From: Halorubrum trapanicum
GTDB taxonomy: Archaea > Halobacteriota > Halobacteria > Halobacteriales > Haloferacaceae
Direction of reading: 5' to 3'
Length of the DNA: 64,000 nt
Assembly (NCBI RefSeq): GCF_017873555.1
Contig: NZ_JAGGKE010000004.1
Coordinates: 62,001 to 126,000 of the forward strand
This document shows positions 18,388-27,363 of the stretch, one piece after another (position 1 is the stretch's first letter; every line of letters begins with the position of its first letter). The translations under genes and the position numbers were made by a program. A model generated the notes under the pieces. It was given only the letters and a program-made list of their open reading frames with translations, was not told the DNA's origin and searched no databases.

Positions 18388-18531
18388 TTGAGCACCGTTC
18401 ACTTCACCTGTCCGGACTGCGCGCAGACCATCGAGGTCAACGATGAGATGCGCGAGACGATACTCGACGCCGGCTGCCCGGTGTGCACCGCGACCGCGGC
18501 GGAGGAAGACTTCGCCGTGGCGTGCGAGTGA
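18388..18531 (+). CDS. 47-residue zinc-ribbon protein (DUF7560-like)
   Basis: A TTG-started miniprotein, MSTVHFTCPDCAQTIEVN then DEMRETILDAGCPVCTATAA. The CPDC...CPVC pairs form a zinc ribbon. I recall a haloarchaeal family of this shape (DUF7560), but the number is from memory. An ATTTATG box lies at about 18341-18347. Too short for common length cut-offs, yet the motif spacing and stop position support a real gene. Confidence 0.7.
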   Translation: MSTVHFTCPDCAQTIEVNDEMRETILDAGCPVCTATAAEEDFAVACE

Positions 18532-18630
18532 GCGCCGCGGCCATCACCGACACCCTCGTGTCCGCCACGCGTTCGCACACCGCATCCGGTTGCTGTAGGT
18601 TTTTGCGTCGACCGCGACAACCGTTCGACG

Positions 18631-19644
18631 ATGACGCCAGAACTCGAGGAGATCGATCTGGGAACCGTGCCGCTCGGCCGAACCGGCCTGCGGACGAGCG
18701 AGCTCCAGTTCGGCACGTGGCGGTTCGGCCGCGTGACCGAGGCGGGGAACGTTGAGATCGACGAGGACCGCGCCCACGAGCTGCTCGACGCCTACGAGAC
18801 CGCCGGCGGGCGCTACATCGACACCGCCGACGTGTACGGCGGCGGCGACTGCGAGCGCTGGATCGGCGACTGGCTCTCCGAGCGCGACCGCGAGCGCTAC
18901 ACGGTCGCCTCGAAGGTGTACTGGCAGATCCGCGACGGCGACCCGAACAGTCGGGGCACGAACCGCAAGAACGTCCGCCACCGCGTCGACGCCCTGCTCG
19001 ACCGGCTCGACACCGATTACATCGACGTCCTCTACATCCACCGCTGGGACGACGAGACGCCCGCCCGCGAGCTGATGAAGACGCTCAACGGGCTGGTCGA
19101 GTCCGGCAAGGTCCACTACCTCGGCGCCTCCACGCTCCGGCCGAACGCCTGGAAGGTCGCCCGCGCCAACGAGATCGCCCGGAGCGAGGGGTGGGAGCCG
19201 TTCAAAGTGCTCCAGCCGCGCTACAACCTCGTCGACCGCGAGGTCGAGGGGGATTACCTGGAGTTCGCGCGCCAGCGGAACCTCGCCGTCTCCCCGTGGA
19301 GCCCGCTCGGACAGGGCTTCCTCACCGGGAAGTACGACCGCGACGCCGACCTGCCGGACGACTCGAAGGCCGCCGAGTCCAGCCGGTTCCAAGAGGCGTA
19401 CCTCACCGAGGAGAACTTCGACGTCCACGACGAGCTGGACGCGGTCGCCGACGCGGTCGACGCCTCGCCCGCGCAGACCGCGCTCGCGTGGCTCGCCCAC
19501 CGGGACGGCGTCACCGCGCCCATCGTCGGCGCCCGCACCGTCGACCAGCTCACGGAGAACCTCGCGGCCGCGACGATCGACCTCTCGGACGAGCAGGTCG
19601 ACCGCCTCACCGCGGCCAAGCCCGGCCCGTACGACGCGCTGTAG
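18631..19644 (+). CDS. Aldo/keto reductase
   Basis: A 337-residue (beta/alpha)8 oxidoreductase. The catalytic tetrad is visible: Asp and Tyr in DTADVYGGGD, Lys in VASKVYW and His in LYIHRWDD. The NADPH-binding end has SPWSPLGQGFLTGKY and GARTVDQLTENL. The substrate is not predictable. It converges on hisH with a 14-bp gap. Confidence 0.88.
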   Translation: MTPELEEIDLGTVPLGRTGLRTSELQFGTWRFGRVTEAGNVEIDEDRAHELLDAYETAGGRYIDTADVYGGGDCERWIGDWLSERDRERYTVASKVYWQIRDGDPNSRGTNRKNVRHRVDALLDRLDTDYIDVLYIHRWDDETPARELMKTLNGLVESGKVHYLGASTLRPNAWKVARANEIARSEGWEPFKVLQPRYNLVDREVEGDYLEFARQRNLAVSPWSPLGQGFLTGKYDRDADLPDDSKAAESSRFQEAYLTEENFDVHDELDAVADAVDASPAQTALAWLAHRDGVTAPIVGARTVDQLTENLAAATIDLSDEQVDRLTAAKPGPYDAL

Positions 19645-19658
19645 AAGGGAGTGCGGCG

Positions 19659-20318
19659 CTACCGATCGGCGCAGTACTCGACGAAGTTCCGTAAGATCCG
19701 CAGCCCCGTCTCGCCGCTCTTCTCGGGGTGGAACTGCGTGCCGAACACGTTGCCGGCCTCGTTGGCGACGACCGCCGGGAAGTCGACGCCGTAGTCCGCG
19801 GTGGCGACGACCGCGTCCGGGTCGTCCGGCTCCGCGTAGTAGGAGTGGACGAAGTAGGCGTACTGGCCCTCGACGCCCTCGACGATCGGGTGGTCGCGCG
19901 TCACCTCCAGCTCGTTCCAGCCCATGTGGGGCACCTTCCGGTCCACGTCGAACCGGACGTTGGTGCCGGGGACCAGATCGAGACCCGTCACCTCGCCTTC
20001 CCCCTCGTGGTCCGCCTCCTCGCTCGTGGTGAGGAGCATCTGCATCCCGAGACAGATCCCGAAGAGGGGACGGCCCGCCTCGGCGTGGTCGGTCAGCGCC
20101 TCACGCAGCGGGCCGGCGTTCTCCATCCCCTCGCGGAACGCGCCGACGCCCGGGAGGACGACGCCGTCGGCGGCCGCGAACGCCTCGGGGTCGTCGGTGA
20201 TCTCGACGGCCGCGCCCGCGCGCTCCAGCCCGCGGGTCGCGGACCGGAGGTTCCCGAGCCCGTAGTCGACGACGACGACGTCCGCCAGCGTCTCCGCGGG
20301 CGGTTCGAAGGTGCTCAT
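19659..20318 (-). CDS. hisH: Imidazole glycerol phosphate synthase subunit HisH
   Basis: A 219-residue class I glutamine amidotransferase that supplies ammonia to HisF in histidine synthesis. The nucleophile is C89 in GICLGMQ; the His-Glu pair is in TQFHPEKSGETG; VVDYGLGNL and LPGVGAF are family motifs. No other his gene is adjacent; hisE is 7 kb away at 27360. Confidence 0.93.
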   Translation of the reverse strand: MSTFEPPAETLADVVVVDYGLGNLRSATRGLERAGAAVEITDDPEAFAAADGVVLPGVGAFREGMENAGPLREALTDHAEAGRPLFGICLGMQMLLTTSEEADHEGEGEVTGLDLVPGTNVRFDVDRKVPHMGWNELEVTRDHPIVEGVEGQYAYFVHSYYAEPDDPDAVVATADYGVDFPAVVANEAGNVFGTQFHPEKSGETGLRILRNFVEYCADR

Positions 20319-20408
20319 ACCTCCTCTCGGAGGGGGACGGAAAAGTCGGTTTCCCTTGCGACAGTCGAATCGCGCGGGCGGAAAGGGAGTGGATCGAACG
20401 CGCTCAGC

Positions 20409-21377
20409 TCACTTCAGCGCCGCCTCGGCCATCCGCTGCGGGAAGCCCATGAGCAGCGCCACGATCCCCTGCGCCTCGTCGCCCTCGCGGAGCGCCGAGC
20501 GGATCCGCTGTGAGACGATCTCCACGGAGATGATCAACACGAGGATGACGAGGATCGTCGCCATCATGTTGGTGAACGCGAACAGCCCCTGCTGGACGGA
20601 GAGCACGTTTCCGAGCCCGCCGCCGCCGATGATGCCGAGCGAGACGGCGATCCGGACGTTGATCTCGAAGATGTACAGCGTCCACGCGATGAAGGGCGTC
20701 GTCACCTGCGAGAGCATCCCGAAGGTGATGAGCTGCGGCTTGTTCGCCCCGGTCGTCTCCATCGCCTCGATCGGCCCGTCCTCGATCTCTTCGAGCTCGT
20801 CCGTGAACAGGCGACCGAGGTTGCCGACGGTGTCGGTGGCGATCGCGAGCGTCGCGGTCACCGGGCCGATCCCGCCGAGCGGGATGTAGATGAGCCCCCA
20901 CACCAGCGCCGGGATGGCGCGGATGGAAGACATGAGACCGCGGAAGATGAAGTTAAAGGGGAACGGCGTCACGCGGCCGGAGCCGAGCACGCCGAAAAGC
21001 AGCGCGAGCGGGAACCCCATCACGGTGCCGGCGAATCCCATCGCGAGGGTGATCCCGGCCTCACCGAAGAGCGGCGTCTCGCCGCCGAAGCCGCCCCAGA
21101 TCAGGTTTCGCTCGTCGATGAACGCCCAGTAGTCGAGGAACCCGGCCGGCTCGATGAACGGGAACGCCGGCGTGAAGAACGGGAAGAAGTCGCGCAGCGC
21201 GTTGAGGAAGTTCGGGAGGTAGTTCGGAATGTTCGCCGCGAAGAAGCCGACGGAGATGAGCGCGTAGTAGAACAGGCCGGCGAGGGCCGCGAACCCGGCG
21301 AGAAACACCAGCGCGCGGACCCGGCGCGCGAGGACGATCTCCTCGTAGCGGTCGCGGACGCTGTCGCCGTAGCTCAT
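20409..21377 (-). CDS. phnE: Phosphonate ABC transporter permease PhnE
   Basis: A 322-residue membrane permease with about six helices and the BPD-type cytoplasmic loop DTVGNLGRLFTDELEEIEDGPIEAMETTGA, including the EAA-like region. Its ATG start overlaps the stop of phnC by 4 bp. Third gene of the phnDCE operon; it forms the membrane channel for phosphonate or phosphite-like anions. Confidence 0.88.
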   Translation of the reverse strand: MSYGDSVRDRYEEIVLARRVRALVFLAGFAALAGLFYYALISVGFFAANIPNYLPNFLNALRDFFPFFTPAFPFIEPAGFLDYWAFIDERNLIWGGFGGETPLFGEAGITLAMGFAGTVMGFPLALLFGVLGSGRVTPFPFNFIFRGLMSSIRAIPALVWGLIYIPLGGIGPVTATLAIATDTVGNLGRLFTDELEEIEDGPIEAMETTGANKPQLITFGMLSQVTTPFIAWTLYIFEINVRIAVSLGIIGGGGLGNVLSVQQGLFAFTNMMATILVILVLIISVEIVSQRIRSALREGDEAQGIVALLMGFPQRMAEAALK

Positions 21378-22207
21378 TGGCCCATCCCCCCGCTGGAGAC
21401 GCCGCGCTTCGAGGACGCGTCGTCGCCGGATTCGCTCGACGGGTCGGGACCGTCGTCGGCCTCGCCATCGGGCGCGAACATGCCCTCGGTGTCGATGTCA
21501 CCGTAGATCTCGTCTATCACGCCCATGTCGAACTCGTCGCGGTAGCCGTCGAACACCTTCTTCCCGTCGCGGAGCCCGATGAACCGCTCGCCGAACTTCC
21601 GTGCGAGGTTCACCTGATGGAGGCTGATGACGGCCGTCAGACCGCGGTCGGCGGCGGCCGTCCGGAGGTAGCCCATCACCTGCTGTGAGGAGCCGGGGTC
21701 GAGGCTCGCGACCGGCTCGTCGGCGAGGAGGATCGTCGGGTCCTGGACCAGCGCGCGGGCGATCCCGACGCGCTGCTGTTGCCCGCCGGACATCTGCTGG
21801 GCGTTCTGCTGGGCCTCGTCTAAGAGTCCGACCGTGTCGAGCGCGTCGAGCGCCTGAAGCTTGTCCTCCTCGCTCTGTCGCTGGAAGAGCGAGTCAAGGA
21901 AGGTGTTGCGGTTGAGCGAGCCGGTGAGCGCGTTCGAGTAGGCGTTCATCTGCTCGATGATGTTGTGCTGTTGGAAGATCATCGCGATGTCGGGGCGGGG
22001 CTCGTCCACCGGCGTATCGCCGATCCGGATCTCGCCTTCGGTGGGAGTTTCGAGCCCGTTCATACATCGGAGAAGGGTCGATTTTCCCGATCCGGAGACG
22101 CCGAGCACGATGACGAACTCCCCTTCCGGGACCTCGAAGGAGACGTCGTCGAGCGCGACGGTCTCGCCGAACCGTTTCGTTAGTCCCTCGACTGTGATGC
22201 TGCTCAT
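21374..22207 (-). CDS. phnC: Phosphonate ABC transporter ATP-binding protein PhnC
   Basis: A 277-residue ATPase with Walker A GVSGSGKSTLLRCMNGL, the PhnC-typical IFQQHNIIEQMNAYSNALTG, signature MSGGQQQRVGIARAL and Walker B ILLADEPVASLDP. A 45-residue acidic Ser/Asp tail follows. It lies 27 bp after phnD and overlaps phnE. Confidence 0.9.
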   Translation of the reverse strand: MSSITVEGLTKRFGETVALDDVSFEVPEGEFVIVLGVSGSGKSTLLRCMNGLETPTEGEIRIGDTPVDEPRPDIAMIFQQHNIIEQMNAYSNALTGSLNRNTFLDSLFQRQSEEDKLQALDALDTVGLLDEAQQNAQQMSGGQQQRVGIARALVQDPTILLADEPVASLDPGSSQQVMGYLRTAAADRGLTAVISLHQVNLARKFGERFIGLRDGKKVFDGYRDEFDMGVIDEIYGDIDTEGMFAPDGEADDGPDPSSESGDDASSKRGVSSGGMGQ

Positions 22208-22234
22208 TAGGGCAAAATGATGTTTCCGGGGGGT

Positions 22235-23272
22235 TTACGAAAGGTCTTCGAACTCGAGACCGAGTTCGTCGAGTACGGTCCGGATCATCTCGTAGTCGTC
22301 TATCGTCCCCTCCTGAACGCCGGTGAACCAGAGCGGCTCGCCGTCGTAGTCGTCGCCGTGGCTGAGGTCGTCCCCCTCGACGTTCAAGATCGCCTCTTCG
22401 ATCTCGCCCTTCACGGAGTTGTCCCAGTTAGACCGGGTCACGAGCGGCGCGCGCGGGATCGGGTCGGAGACCGCGAGGAGATCGAGCTGGGTGCCCGACG
22501 ACTCGATCTCGTCTCCGGCGCCGTCGTACTCCGCGGAAATGTCGACGAAGTCCTGCGACATCTCCTCGAACTGCTCTTGGGGCACGTACGGGGCGGAGGA
22601 GAACGCGCCGGTCGTCGCGGCCATCACGTCGTCGCGCTGGACCATCTGCTCGCGCGCGGTCGTGTGGTCCGAGTACTCCGCCTCGAAGTTGCCCGCGTCG
22701 CCGTCGGGGGCGTTTCCGATGTCCAGCCCGGCGTCCTGAAGCACCGTGAGCGGGACGAGCGTCCCGGACACCGAGAGGATGTCGCCCATGTAGATGAGCT
22801 CGCCCTCGAGGTCGGAGAGCGACTCGATGCCGCTGTCCGGCGTCGTCGTGATCGTCGAGAAGTACTGGGCCGCGCCGTACGCGATCCGGATGCCGACGAT
22901 GTCGAGGATGTCCTCGCCGGCGATGACCGCGGACGGGGAGATGTCGGCGATTTCGCCCTGATCGTTGCGGATGGCCTGAAGCGTCGCCGTGTAGCTCTCC
23001 GCGCGGCTCGCCTCGATTTCGACCTCGACCTCCGACTCGAGGTACTCGAACATCGGCTGGTACTGCTCCTCGATGGCGACGTCCGCCTCCGCCGGGTTCA
23101 ACACGAACTGCGCCGTCGGCACGTCGTCGGTGCTGCCGGAGGTGCCGCCGTTGGAGCTGTTGCCGTCGCCGCCGTCACCGCCGCCGGAACACCCGGCGAG
23201 CGCGACCACGCCGCCCGCGCCCGCTGTTTTGACAAACGTTCGCCGGTTCGCCGACCACCTGTTGTCGGACAT
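22235..23272 (-). CDS. phnD: Phosphate/phosphonate ABC transporter substrate-binding protein
   Basis: A 345-residue secreted lipoprotein. The N-terminus shows a Tat motif (NRRTFVKTAG), a hydrophobic stretch and the lipobox LAGCSGG, then a Gly/Ser/Asn linker, so it should be exported folded and anchored outside the cell. The mature part is a PhnD-like binding domain with ISPSAVIAGEDILDIVGIR and YAAQYFSTITTTPDSG. The substrate could be phosphonate, phosphite or phosphate. First gene of the operon, with an unusual promoter at 23305-23325. Confidence 0.87.
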   Translation of the reverse strand: MSDNRWSANRRTFVKTAGAGGVVALAGCSGGGDGGDGNSSNGGTSGSTDDVPTAQFVLNPAEADVAIEEQYQPMFEYLESEVEVEIEASRAESYTATLQAIRNDQGEIADISPSAVIAGEDILDIVGIRIAYGAAQYFSTITTTPDSGIESLSDLEGELIYMGDILSVSGTLVPLTVLQDAGLDIGNAPDGDAGNFEAEYSDHTTAREQMVQRDDVMAATTGAFSSAPYVPQEQFEEMSQDFVDISAEYDGAGDEIESSGTQLDLLAVSDPIPRAPLVTRSNWDNSVKGEIEEAILNVEGDDLSHGDDYDGEPLWFTGVQEGTIDDYEMIRTVLDELGLEFEDLS

Positions 23273-23304
23273 ACAGACGGTACTTTCGCTCGCACGACTA
23301 ATCG

Positions 23305-23325
23305 TTTTCTATGTTTTCTATATAG
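23305..23325 (-). promoter_or_regulatory. phnD promoter with direct repeats
   Basis: On the minus strand a palindromic TATA box CTATATAG (23318-23325) is followed by two copies of ATAGAAAA (23314-23321 and 23305-23312), one base apart. They overlap the TATA box and the region before the predicted start of transcription near 23296, an ideal operator position for phosphate-starvation control. Confidence 0.55.
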
Positions 23326-23368
23326 ATCATGAACGACCGTCGTGGCCAAGCGGCGGTCGACCGGCGGA

Positions 23369-24004
23369 TCAGAACTCGCCCAACCGCGACTGGCCGTCGC
23401 CGCCGTCCCCCGACCGTCCCCCGACGCCGCTCAGCTCGGCGGCCCGAGCGATCGTCTCGAAGAAGCCGTCGCGCTGGCTCCGGTCGTACAGCGTCGCCGC
23501 CGGGTGGACGGAGAGCAGGACGCGCCGCGATTCGCCGGCGAGCCTGGCGTCGACCACCTCGCCCGACTCCGAAGTGATCGCAACCGAGCGGTCGAGGAGG
23601 TGTTCGCTCGGCACCTTCCCGAGCGTCACCACCAGTTCGGGGTCCAGCCGGTCGATTTCGCTTTCGAGGTGGCCGCGGCAGTTCGCCAGCTCCGCCGTCG
23701 TCGGGTCCCGGTTGTCGGGCGGTCGGCACCGCACGCAGTTCGTGATCCGTACGTCCGCGCGGGCGAGTCCGGCGTCCTGCAGCGCGTCGTCGAGGACGTC
23801 GCCCGACCGCCCCACGAACGGCTCTCCCTCCTCGTCCTCGTTCGCGCCCGGTCCCTCGCCGACGAACAGCAGGTCCGCGTCCGTCGGCCCGACCCCGTCC
23901 ACGATCCGGCTCCGGGACTCGACCAGCGCCGGGCACCGCTCGCAGGCCGGCACCCGGAGGTCCTCGTCGAGCGGGGAATCGGCGTCGCCGCCGTGTTCGC
24001 TCAT
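23369..24004 (-). CDS. Uracil-DNA glycosylase, family 4/5 type
   Basis: A 211-residue base-excision repair enzyme. Conserved parts are CERCPAL, VGEGPGANEDEEGEPFVGRSG (motif 1), CVRCRPPDNRDPTTAELANC (iron-sulfur cysteines) and SVHPAATL (motif 2). The four cysteines agree with the Fe-S family. Start is the ATG at 24004; a GTG two codons earlier is also possible. A Gly/Asp-rich tail ends in QSRLGEF. It follows phnD's promoter region. Confidence 0.88.
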   Translation of the reverse strand: MSEHGGDADSPLDEDLRVPACERCPALVESRSRIVDGVGPTDADLLFVGEGPGANEDEEGEPFVGRSGDVLDDALQDAGLARADVRITNCVRCRPPDNRDPTTAELANCRGHLESEIDRLDPELVVTLGKVPSEHLLDRSVAITSESGEVVDARLAGESRRVLLSVHPAATLYDRSQRDGFFETIARAAELSGVGGRSGDGGDGQSRLGEF

Positions 24005-24054
24005 ACGCACGGCTCCGGGCGCGGGCGTCTAAGTCCCGTCGGTCGATCCGAAGC

Positions 24055-24642
24055 TCACTCGCCCGCCGCCGCCTCGCGGTGCGCGCTCGCGGCGAGCGAC
24101 GCGATCCGGAGCGGCTCGCAGCGCCGGAAGCCGTCGCGGGTGAGTCCCCTGACAGCCGCGGCGGCGCGCTCGGGGTCGATACCGACCGCGCGGACGAAGC
24201 GGGGGTCGTCGGTGTCCGGTGGGTCGTCGGCCACGTCCGAGGGGTCGACCGCGACTCGGGCCGGGAGCGACCGGTACGCCGCGAGACGGTCGGCGAGCGC
24301 GTCGCCGTCGAACGCCTCGCGGAGCGCCGGTTCGAGTCCGGGACTCTCCTCGTAGCTCACGGCGTACACCGGGCGGTCGAGCGTCTCGGAGAGGCGGTCG
24401 AGGTCGAGGAGGTTGAACCAGGCCGGCGCGACGCCCGCGCAGGCGACGTGGCGAACGTCCTCGCGCGCGAGCGCGCGCCAGCAGTCGAGGACCGCGTCGG
24501 TGGCGTCCGTCCCGCCGACGGTACACCGCGCGAACGCGAAGCCGTCCGGAGTCCCGTCGGCGCGGACGACGACGCCGGCCGCGTAGCTGGCGTCGCGGGC
24601 GTCAGAGAAGGCAATGCCGAGCGTCCGGCTCGGCGGGGTCAC
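24055..24642 (-). CDS. DUF99 family protein (endonuclease V-like fold)
   Basis: A 195-residue protein of the archaeal DUF99 family, which shares a fold with endonuclease V. It begins GIAFSDARDASYAAGVVVRADGT, with a conserved central Asp-rich pattern and RPVYAVSYEESPGLEPAL. A nuclease role is suggested only by fold similarity. GTG start directly after the stop of the DUF5786 gene, so the two are probably one transcript. Confidence 0.8.
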   Translation of the reverse strand: MTPPSRTLGIAFSDARDASYAAGVVVRADGTPDGFAFARCTVGGTDATDAVLDCWRALAREDVRHVACAGVAPAWFNLLDLDRLSETLDRPVYAVSYEESPGLEPALREAFDGDALADRLAAYRSLPARVAVDPSDVADDPPDTDDPRFVRAVGIDPERAAAAVRGLTRDGFRRCEPLRIASLAASAHREAAAGE

Positions 24643-24825
24643 TCACGCGTCCTCGGACTTGATCTCCTGGAGCCGGTCGAGAAGCTCGTCGTTCGAGGCG
24701 CCGGGCTCGTAGTCGACGGACCCCTGATGGGTTTCCTGGGCAGCCCGGACGCCGTCGTCGTCGTCGAAGTCCGCGTCCAGGTCCTGATTCTCCTGTTCGG
24801 ACTCGTCGTAGCTGCCGAAGCCCAT
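24643..24825 (-). CDS. DUF5786 family protein
   Basis: A 60-residue, very acidic protein (MGFGSYDESEQENQDL...DELLDRLQEIKSEDA), well conserved in Halobacteria and of unknown function. An ATTTATCAC box lies about 30 bp upstream (near 24853-24861), giving a leaderless promoter. It is followed without gap by the DUF99 gene. Confidence 0.85.
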   Translation of the reverse strand: MGFGSYDESEQENQDLDADFDDDDGVRAAQETHQGSVDYEPGASNDELLDRLQEIKSEDA

Positions 24826-24968
24826 ATGTGTGTGAGATTAGCAGGGGACGAGTGATAAATCCACGGGCGAGGGGGAGGGAATCCGAGCGTCGACCGCGCG
24901 GCGGCATCCGAACGCCGGCCGCGCGGCCGCGGCTGTAGCCTTTTGTCGCTCGGGGGGCGAGTACGGGT

Positions 24969-25610
24969 ATGGAGCCGATCACCGTCACCGCGGACGCGGA
25001 GGAGTTCACCTGCAACGCGTACCTCGTCGTCGGGGACGCGACGACGCTCGTCGACGCGGGAACGATGCCCGGCGTCGACGACGTAATCGCCGACGCGCTC
25101 GACGACGCCGGCGTCGGCGGACTCGACCGCCTCGTGATCACCCACCAGCACCACGACCACGTGGGCGAGCTCGACGCCGTGGTCGACCGGTTCGACCCGC
25201 GGGTGTTCGCGTACGCCGACCACCCGCACCGCGACGTCGCGCTCGAGGACGGCGACGAGATACTCGTCGGCGACGAGCCCTGCGAGGTCGTCTACACGCC
25301 GGGCCACGCCGACGACCACGTCTCGCTCGTCGGCGAGGAGCGGCTCTACTCCGGCGACGTCGTCGTCTACAACGACGGCGCCTTCGACGACGGCTCGTTC
25401 GGCCGCACCGACATGGCCGGCCAGTCGCGCGAGCGCCTGATCGAGAGCCTCCGCGGGATTCTCGACCGGCTCCCCGACACCACCGCGGCGATGTTCCCCG
25501 GCCACGGCGACGTCTACCGCGCCGTCGACGGACCGGACACCGTCCGCGAGGTGATCGAGCGCGCGACGGAACGCGCCGAGCGCCGCGAGCCGAAGTACCC
25601 GGACGAGTAA
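24969..25610 (+). CDS. MBL-fold metallo-hydrolase
   Basis: A 213-residue metallo-beta-lactamase-fold enzyme. THQHHDHVGELD supplies most zinc ligands; TPGHADDHVSLV and YSGDVVVYNDG supply the others, and FPGHGDVY is the C-terminal histidine. The compact glyoxalase II-like size suggests a thioester or lactone hydrolase; substrate unknown. Confidence 0.87.
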   Translation: MEPITVTADAEEFTCNAYLVVGDATTLVDAGTMPGVDDVIADALDDAGVGGLDRLVITHQHHDHVGELDAVVDRFDPRVFAYADHPHRDVALEDGDEILVGDEPCEVVYTPGHADDHVSLVGEERLYSGDVVVYNDGAFDDGSFGRTDMAGQSRERLIESLRGILDRLPDTTAAMFPGHGDVYRAVDGPDTVREVIERATERAERREPKYPDE

Positions 25611-25654
25611 GCGGGACCCGAATGTAAAGGCGGGAGACGAGAAGACCGACCGCC

Positions 25655-25785
25655 AACGTCGGCGCGCCCCCGAGCGGCCGCCACCGGCGGCCGCGAGGGG
25701 TCCGCGAGGGAGGCGGCGGTCCGGCGCGGCCCCGCCCGCGCCGGGCCGTCCGCCGAGGCTGGGGAGGAGCGAGGCACACGCGCGG
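25655..25785 (+). repeat. Structured repeat element, truncated copy F
   Basis: Resembles only the 5' half of copies A-E. A GCGGCCGCC/GGCGGCCGC hairpin (25674-25694) takes the P1-region place. A long P3-like stem pairs 25712-25728 with 25737-25754 (near-perfect). The conserved core start GAGGCTGGGGAGG is at 25755-25767, after which similarity decays. No P4 stem or tail is seen. It lies between the convergent MBL and L40e genes. Confidence 0.6.
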
Positions 25786-25853
25786 CTGGCCGTCGAAACG
25801 AGACGAGACGAGAGTCCGCGAGAAGGGCCGAAGCCGGCCCGGAACCGACCGGA

Positions 25854-26003
25854 TTAGGCCGCGCGGCGCTCGGTCGCCTTCGGGCGGAGGTTGGTGTAGC
25901 CGCACTTGCGGCAGCGCTCGGCCTCGGAGGCGTTGCGGGCGTTACAGCGCATACAGATCTGTCGGTCGAGCATGCGGCGTTCGGCGGCGTCGAATTTGGC
26001 CAT
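25854..26003 (-). CDS. rpl40e: 50S ribosomal protein L40e
   Basis: A 49-residue ribosomal protein, [20 protein letters not shown] then [20 protein letters not shown]. The CMRC...CRKC pairs form its zinc finger. Length and sequence match archaeal L40e. It is easy to overlook because of its size. Convergent with the MBL gene across repeat F. Confidence 0.92.
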   Translation of the reverse strand: MAKFDAAERRMLDRQICMRCNARNASEAERCRKCGYTNLRPKATERRAA

Positions 26004-26087
26004 ACGGCTACTGGACGTGCGGTGCTGTAAAAGGTTGCGAGACGCCGCGGCGACCGCGGGAGAACGCTTACTGGGGGAGAACCGGGG

Positions 26088-26357
26088 TCAAGCGCCCGCT
26101 TCGGAGAGGGCGGCCTCGATGTCCTCGCGCTGCGTGACGCCGACGAAGCGGTCGACGACGCCGTCGTCGTTCTCGACGATGAGCGTCGGGAGCGAGCGGA
26201 CCTGGTACTGGTTCGCGACGTCCTGCTCCTCGTCGACGTCGACCTTCTGGAGCTCGAACGCGTCGCCGAGGTCCTCCTGAATCTCCTCCAGGATGGGGTC
26301 TTGGGTCTTACACGGGCCGCACCACTCGGCGTGGAAATCCAGCAGTCGAACGGTCAT
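26088..26357 (-). CDS. trxA: Thioredoxin
   Basis: An 89-residue thioredoxin with active site WCGPCK and the cis-proline in RSLPTLIV. Start is the ATG at 26357 (MTVRLLDFHAEWCGPC); a TTG four codons upstream is less likely. A CTTATGCG box about 30 bp before supports a leaderless promoter. The likely reductase is TrxB at 10891. Confidence 0.9.
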   Translation of the reverse strand: MTVRLLDFHAEWCGPCKTQDPILEEIQEDLGDAFELQKVDVDEEQDVANQYQVRSLPTLIVENDDGVVDRFVGVTQREDIEAALSEAGA

Positions 26358-26510
26358 AGTCGGCGTCAACTATCGCCGGCCCGCGCATAAGGGTTTCCCA
26401 CTCGTGCGTGCGCGCGCCCCACGCGACCGGCCGACCGCGCGGCGACGGCGCTCACCGCGACCCGAGCAGCGAACGAAACGTTTAGAACGCGGCGACCCGC
26501 AGAAACGGGT

Positions 26511-26672
26511 ATGAGTGGTTCCAACTCCGGCGGGCTGATGTCCAGTGCGGGACTGGTCCGCTACTTCGAGAACGAGGACCGGAACGCCATCGCGATCGAC
26601 CCCAAGACGGTCCTCGCGTTCTCCGTCCTCTTCGGCGTGTTCGTCCAGATCCTCTCGCTAACCGTCGCGTAG
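26511..26672 (+). CDS. Preprotein translocase subunit Sec61beta
   Basis: A 53-residue tail-anchored protein: [19 protein letters not shown], then [14 protein letters not shown] and one membrane helix [16 protein letters not shown]. This is the archaeal Sec61beta/SecG pattern. A GTTTAGAAC box is about 30 bp upstream. The small size hides it from default gene calls. Confidence 0.9.
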   Translation: MSGSNSGGLMSSAGLVRYFENEDRNAIAIDPKTVLAFSVLFGVFVQILSLTVA

Positions 26673-26769
26673 AGTCCCCCCGCGGTTCCTCGTTTCCCCG
26701 CTGAACCGACCGTGAACCGACCGACCGCGTAGCGCGCCCTTTTTCCACGCGCCCGCCCCACCGATCCGT

Positions 26770-27363
26770 ATGAAAGCAGGCGTCATCGCCGTTCAGGGCG
26801 ACGTGGCCGAGCACGCCGCCGCCGTGCGCAACGCCGCGGCCGCCCACGACGAGTCCGCGGAGGTCGTCGAGATCCGGGAGGCGGGGATCGTCTCGGACTG
26901 CGACGTCCTCCTCGTGCCGGGCGGGGAGTCGACGACCATCTCGCGGCTGATCCACCGCGAGGGGATCGCCGCCGAGATCGGCGACCACGTCGCGAGCGGC
27001 AAGCCCGTGCTCGCCACCTGTGCCGGACTCATCGTCTGCTCGACCGACGCGAAAGACGACCGTGTCGACGCGCTCGGCTTGGTCGACGTCTCCGTCGACC
27101 GCAACGCCTTCGGCCGGCAGAAGGACTCCTTCGAGGCGAAGATCCCGGTGACCGGACTCGACGACCCCTTCCACGCCGTGTTCATCCGCGCGCCGCTCAT
27201 CGACGACGTGGGCGCGGGCGTCGAGACGCTCGCGACGGTCGACGGACGCCCGGTCGCGGTCCGGGACGGCCCCGTCGTCGCCACCGCGTTCCACCCGGAA
27301 CTCACCGACGACCCGCGGATCCACGACCTCGCCTTCTTCCCCGAGCGGGAGGTGGTCGCGTGA
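26770..27363 (+). CDS. pdxT: Pyridoxal 5'-phosphate synthase glutaminase subunit PdxT
   Basis: A 197-residue class I glutaminase that delivers ammonia to PdxS for vitamin B6 synthesis. It shows VIAVQGDVAEH, PGGESTTISRL, the nucleophile C84 in ATCAGLIV, RNAFGRQKDSFE, and TAFHPEL with the catalytic His-Glu. pdxS is not nearby. Its stop overlaps the GTG start of hisE (GTGA), so they are likely co-translated. Confidence 0.93.
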   Translation: MKAGVIAVQGDVAEHAAAVRNAAAAHDESAEVVEIREAGIVSDCDVLLVPGGESTTISRLIHREGIAAEIGDHVASGKPVLATCAGLIVCSTDAKDDRVDALGLVDVSVDRNAFGRQKDSFEAKIPVTGLDDPFHAVFIRAPLIDDVGAGVETLATVDGRPVAVRDGPVVATAFHPELTDDPRIHDLAFFPEREVVA

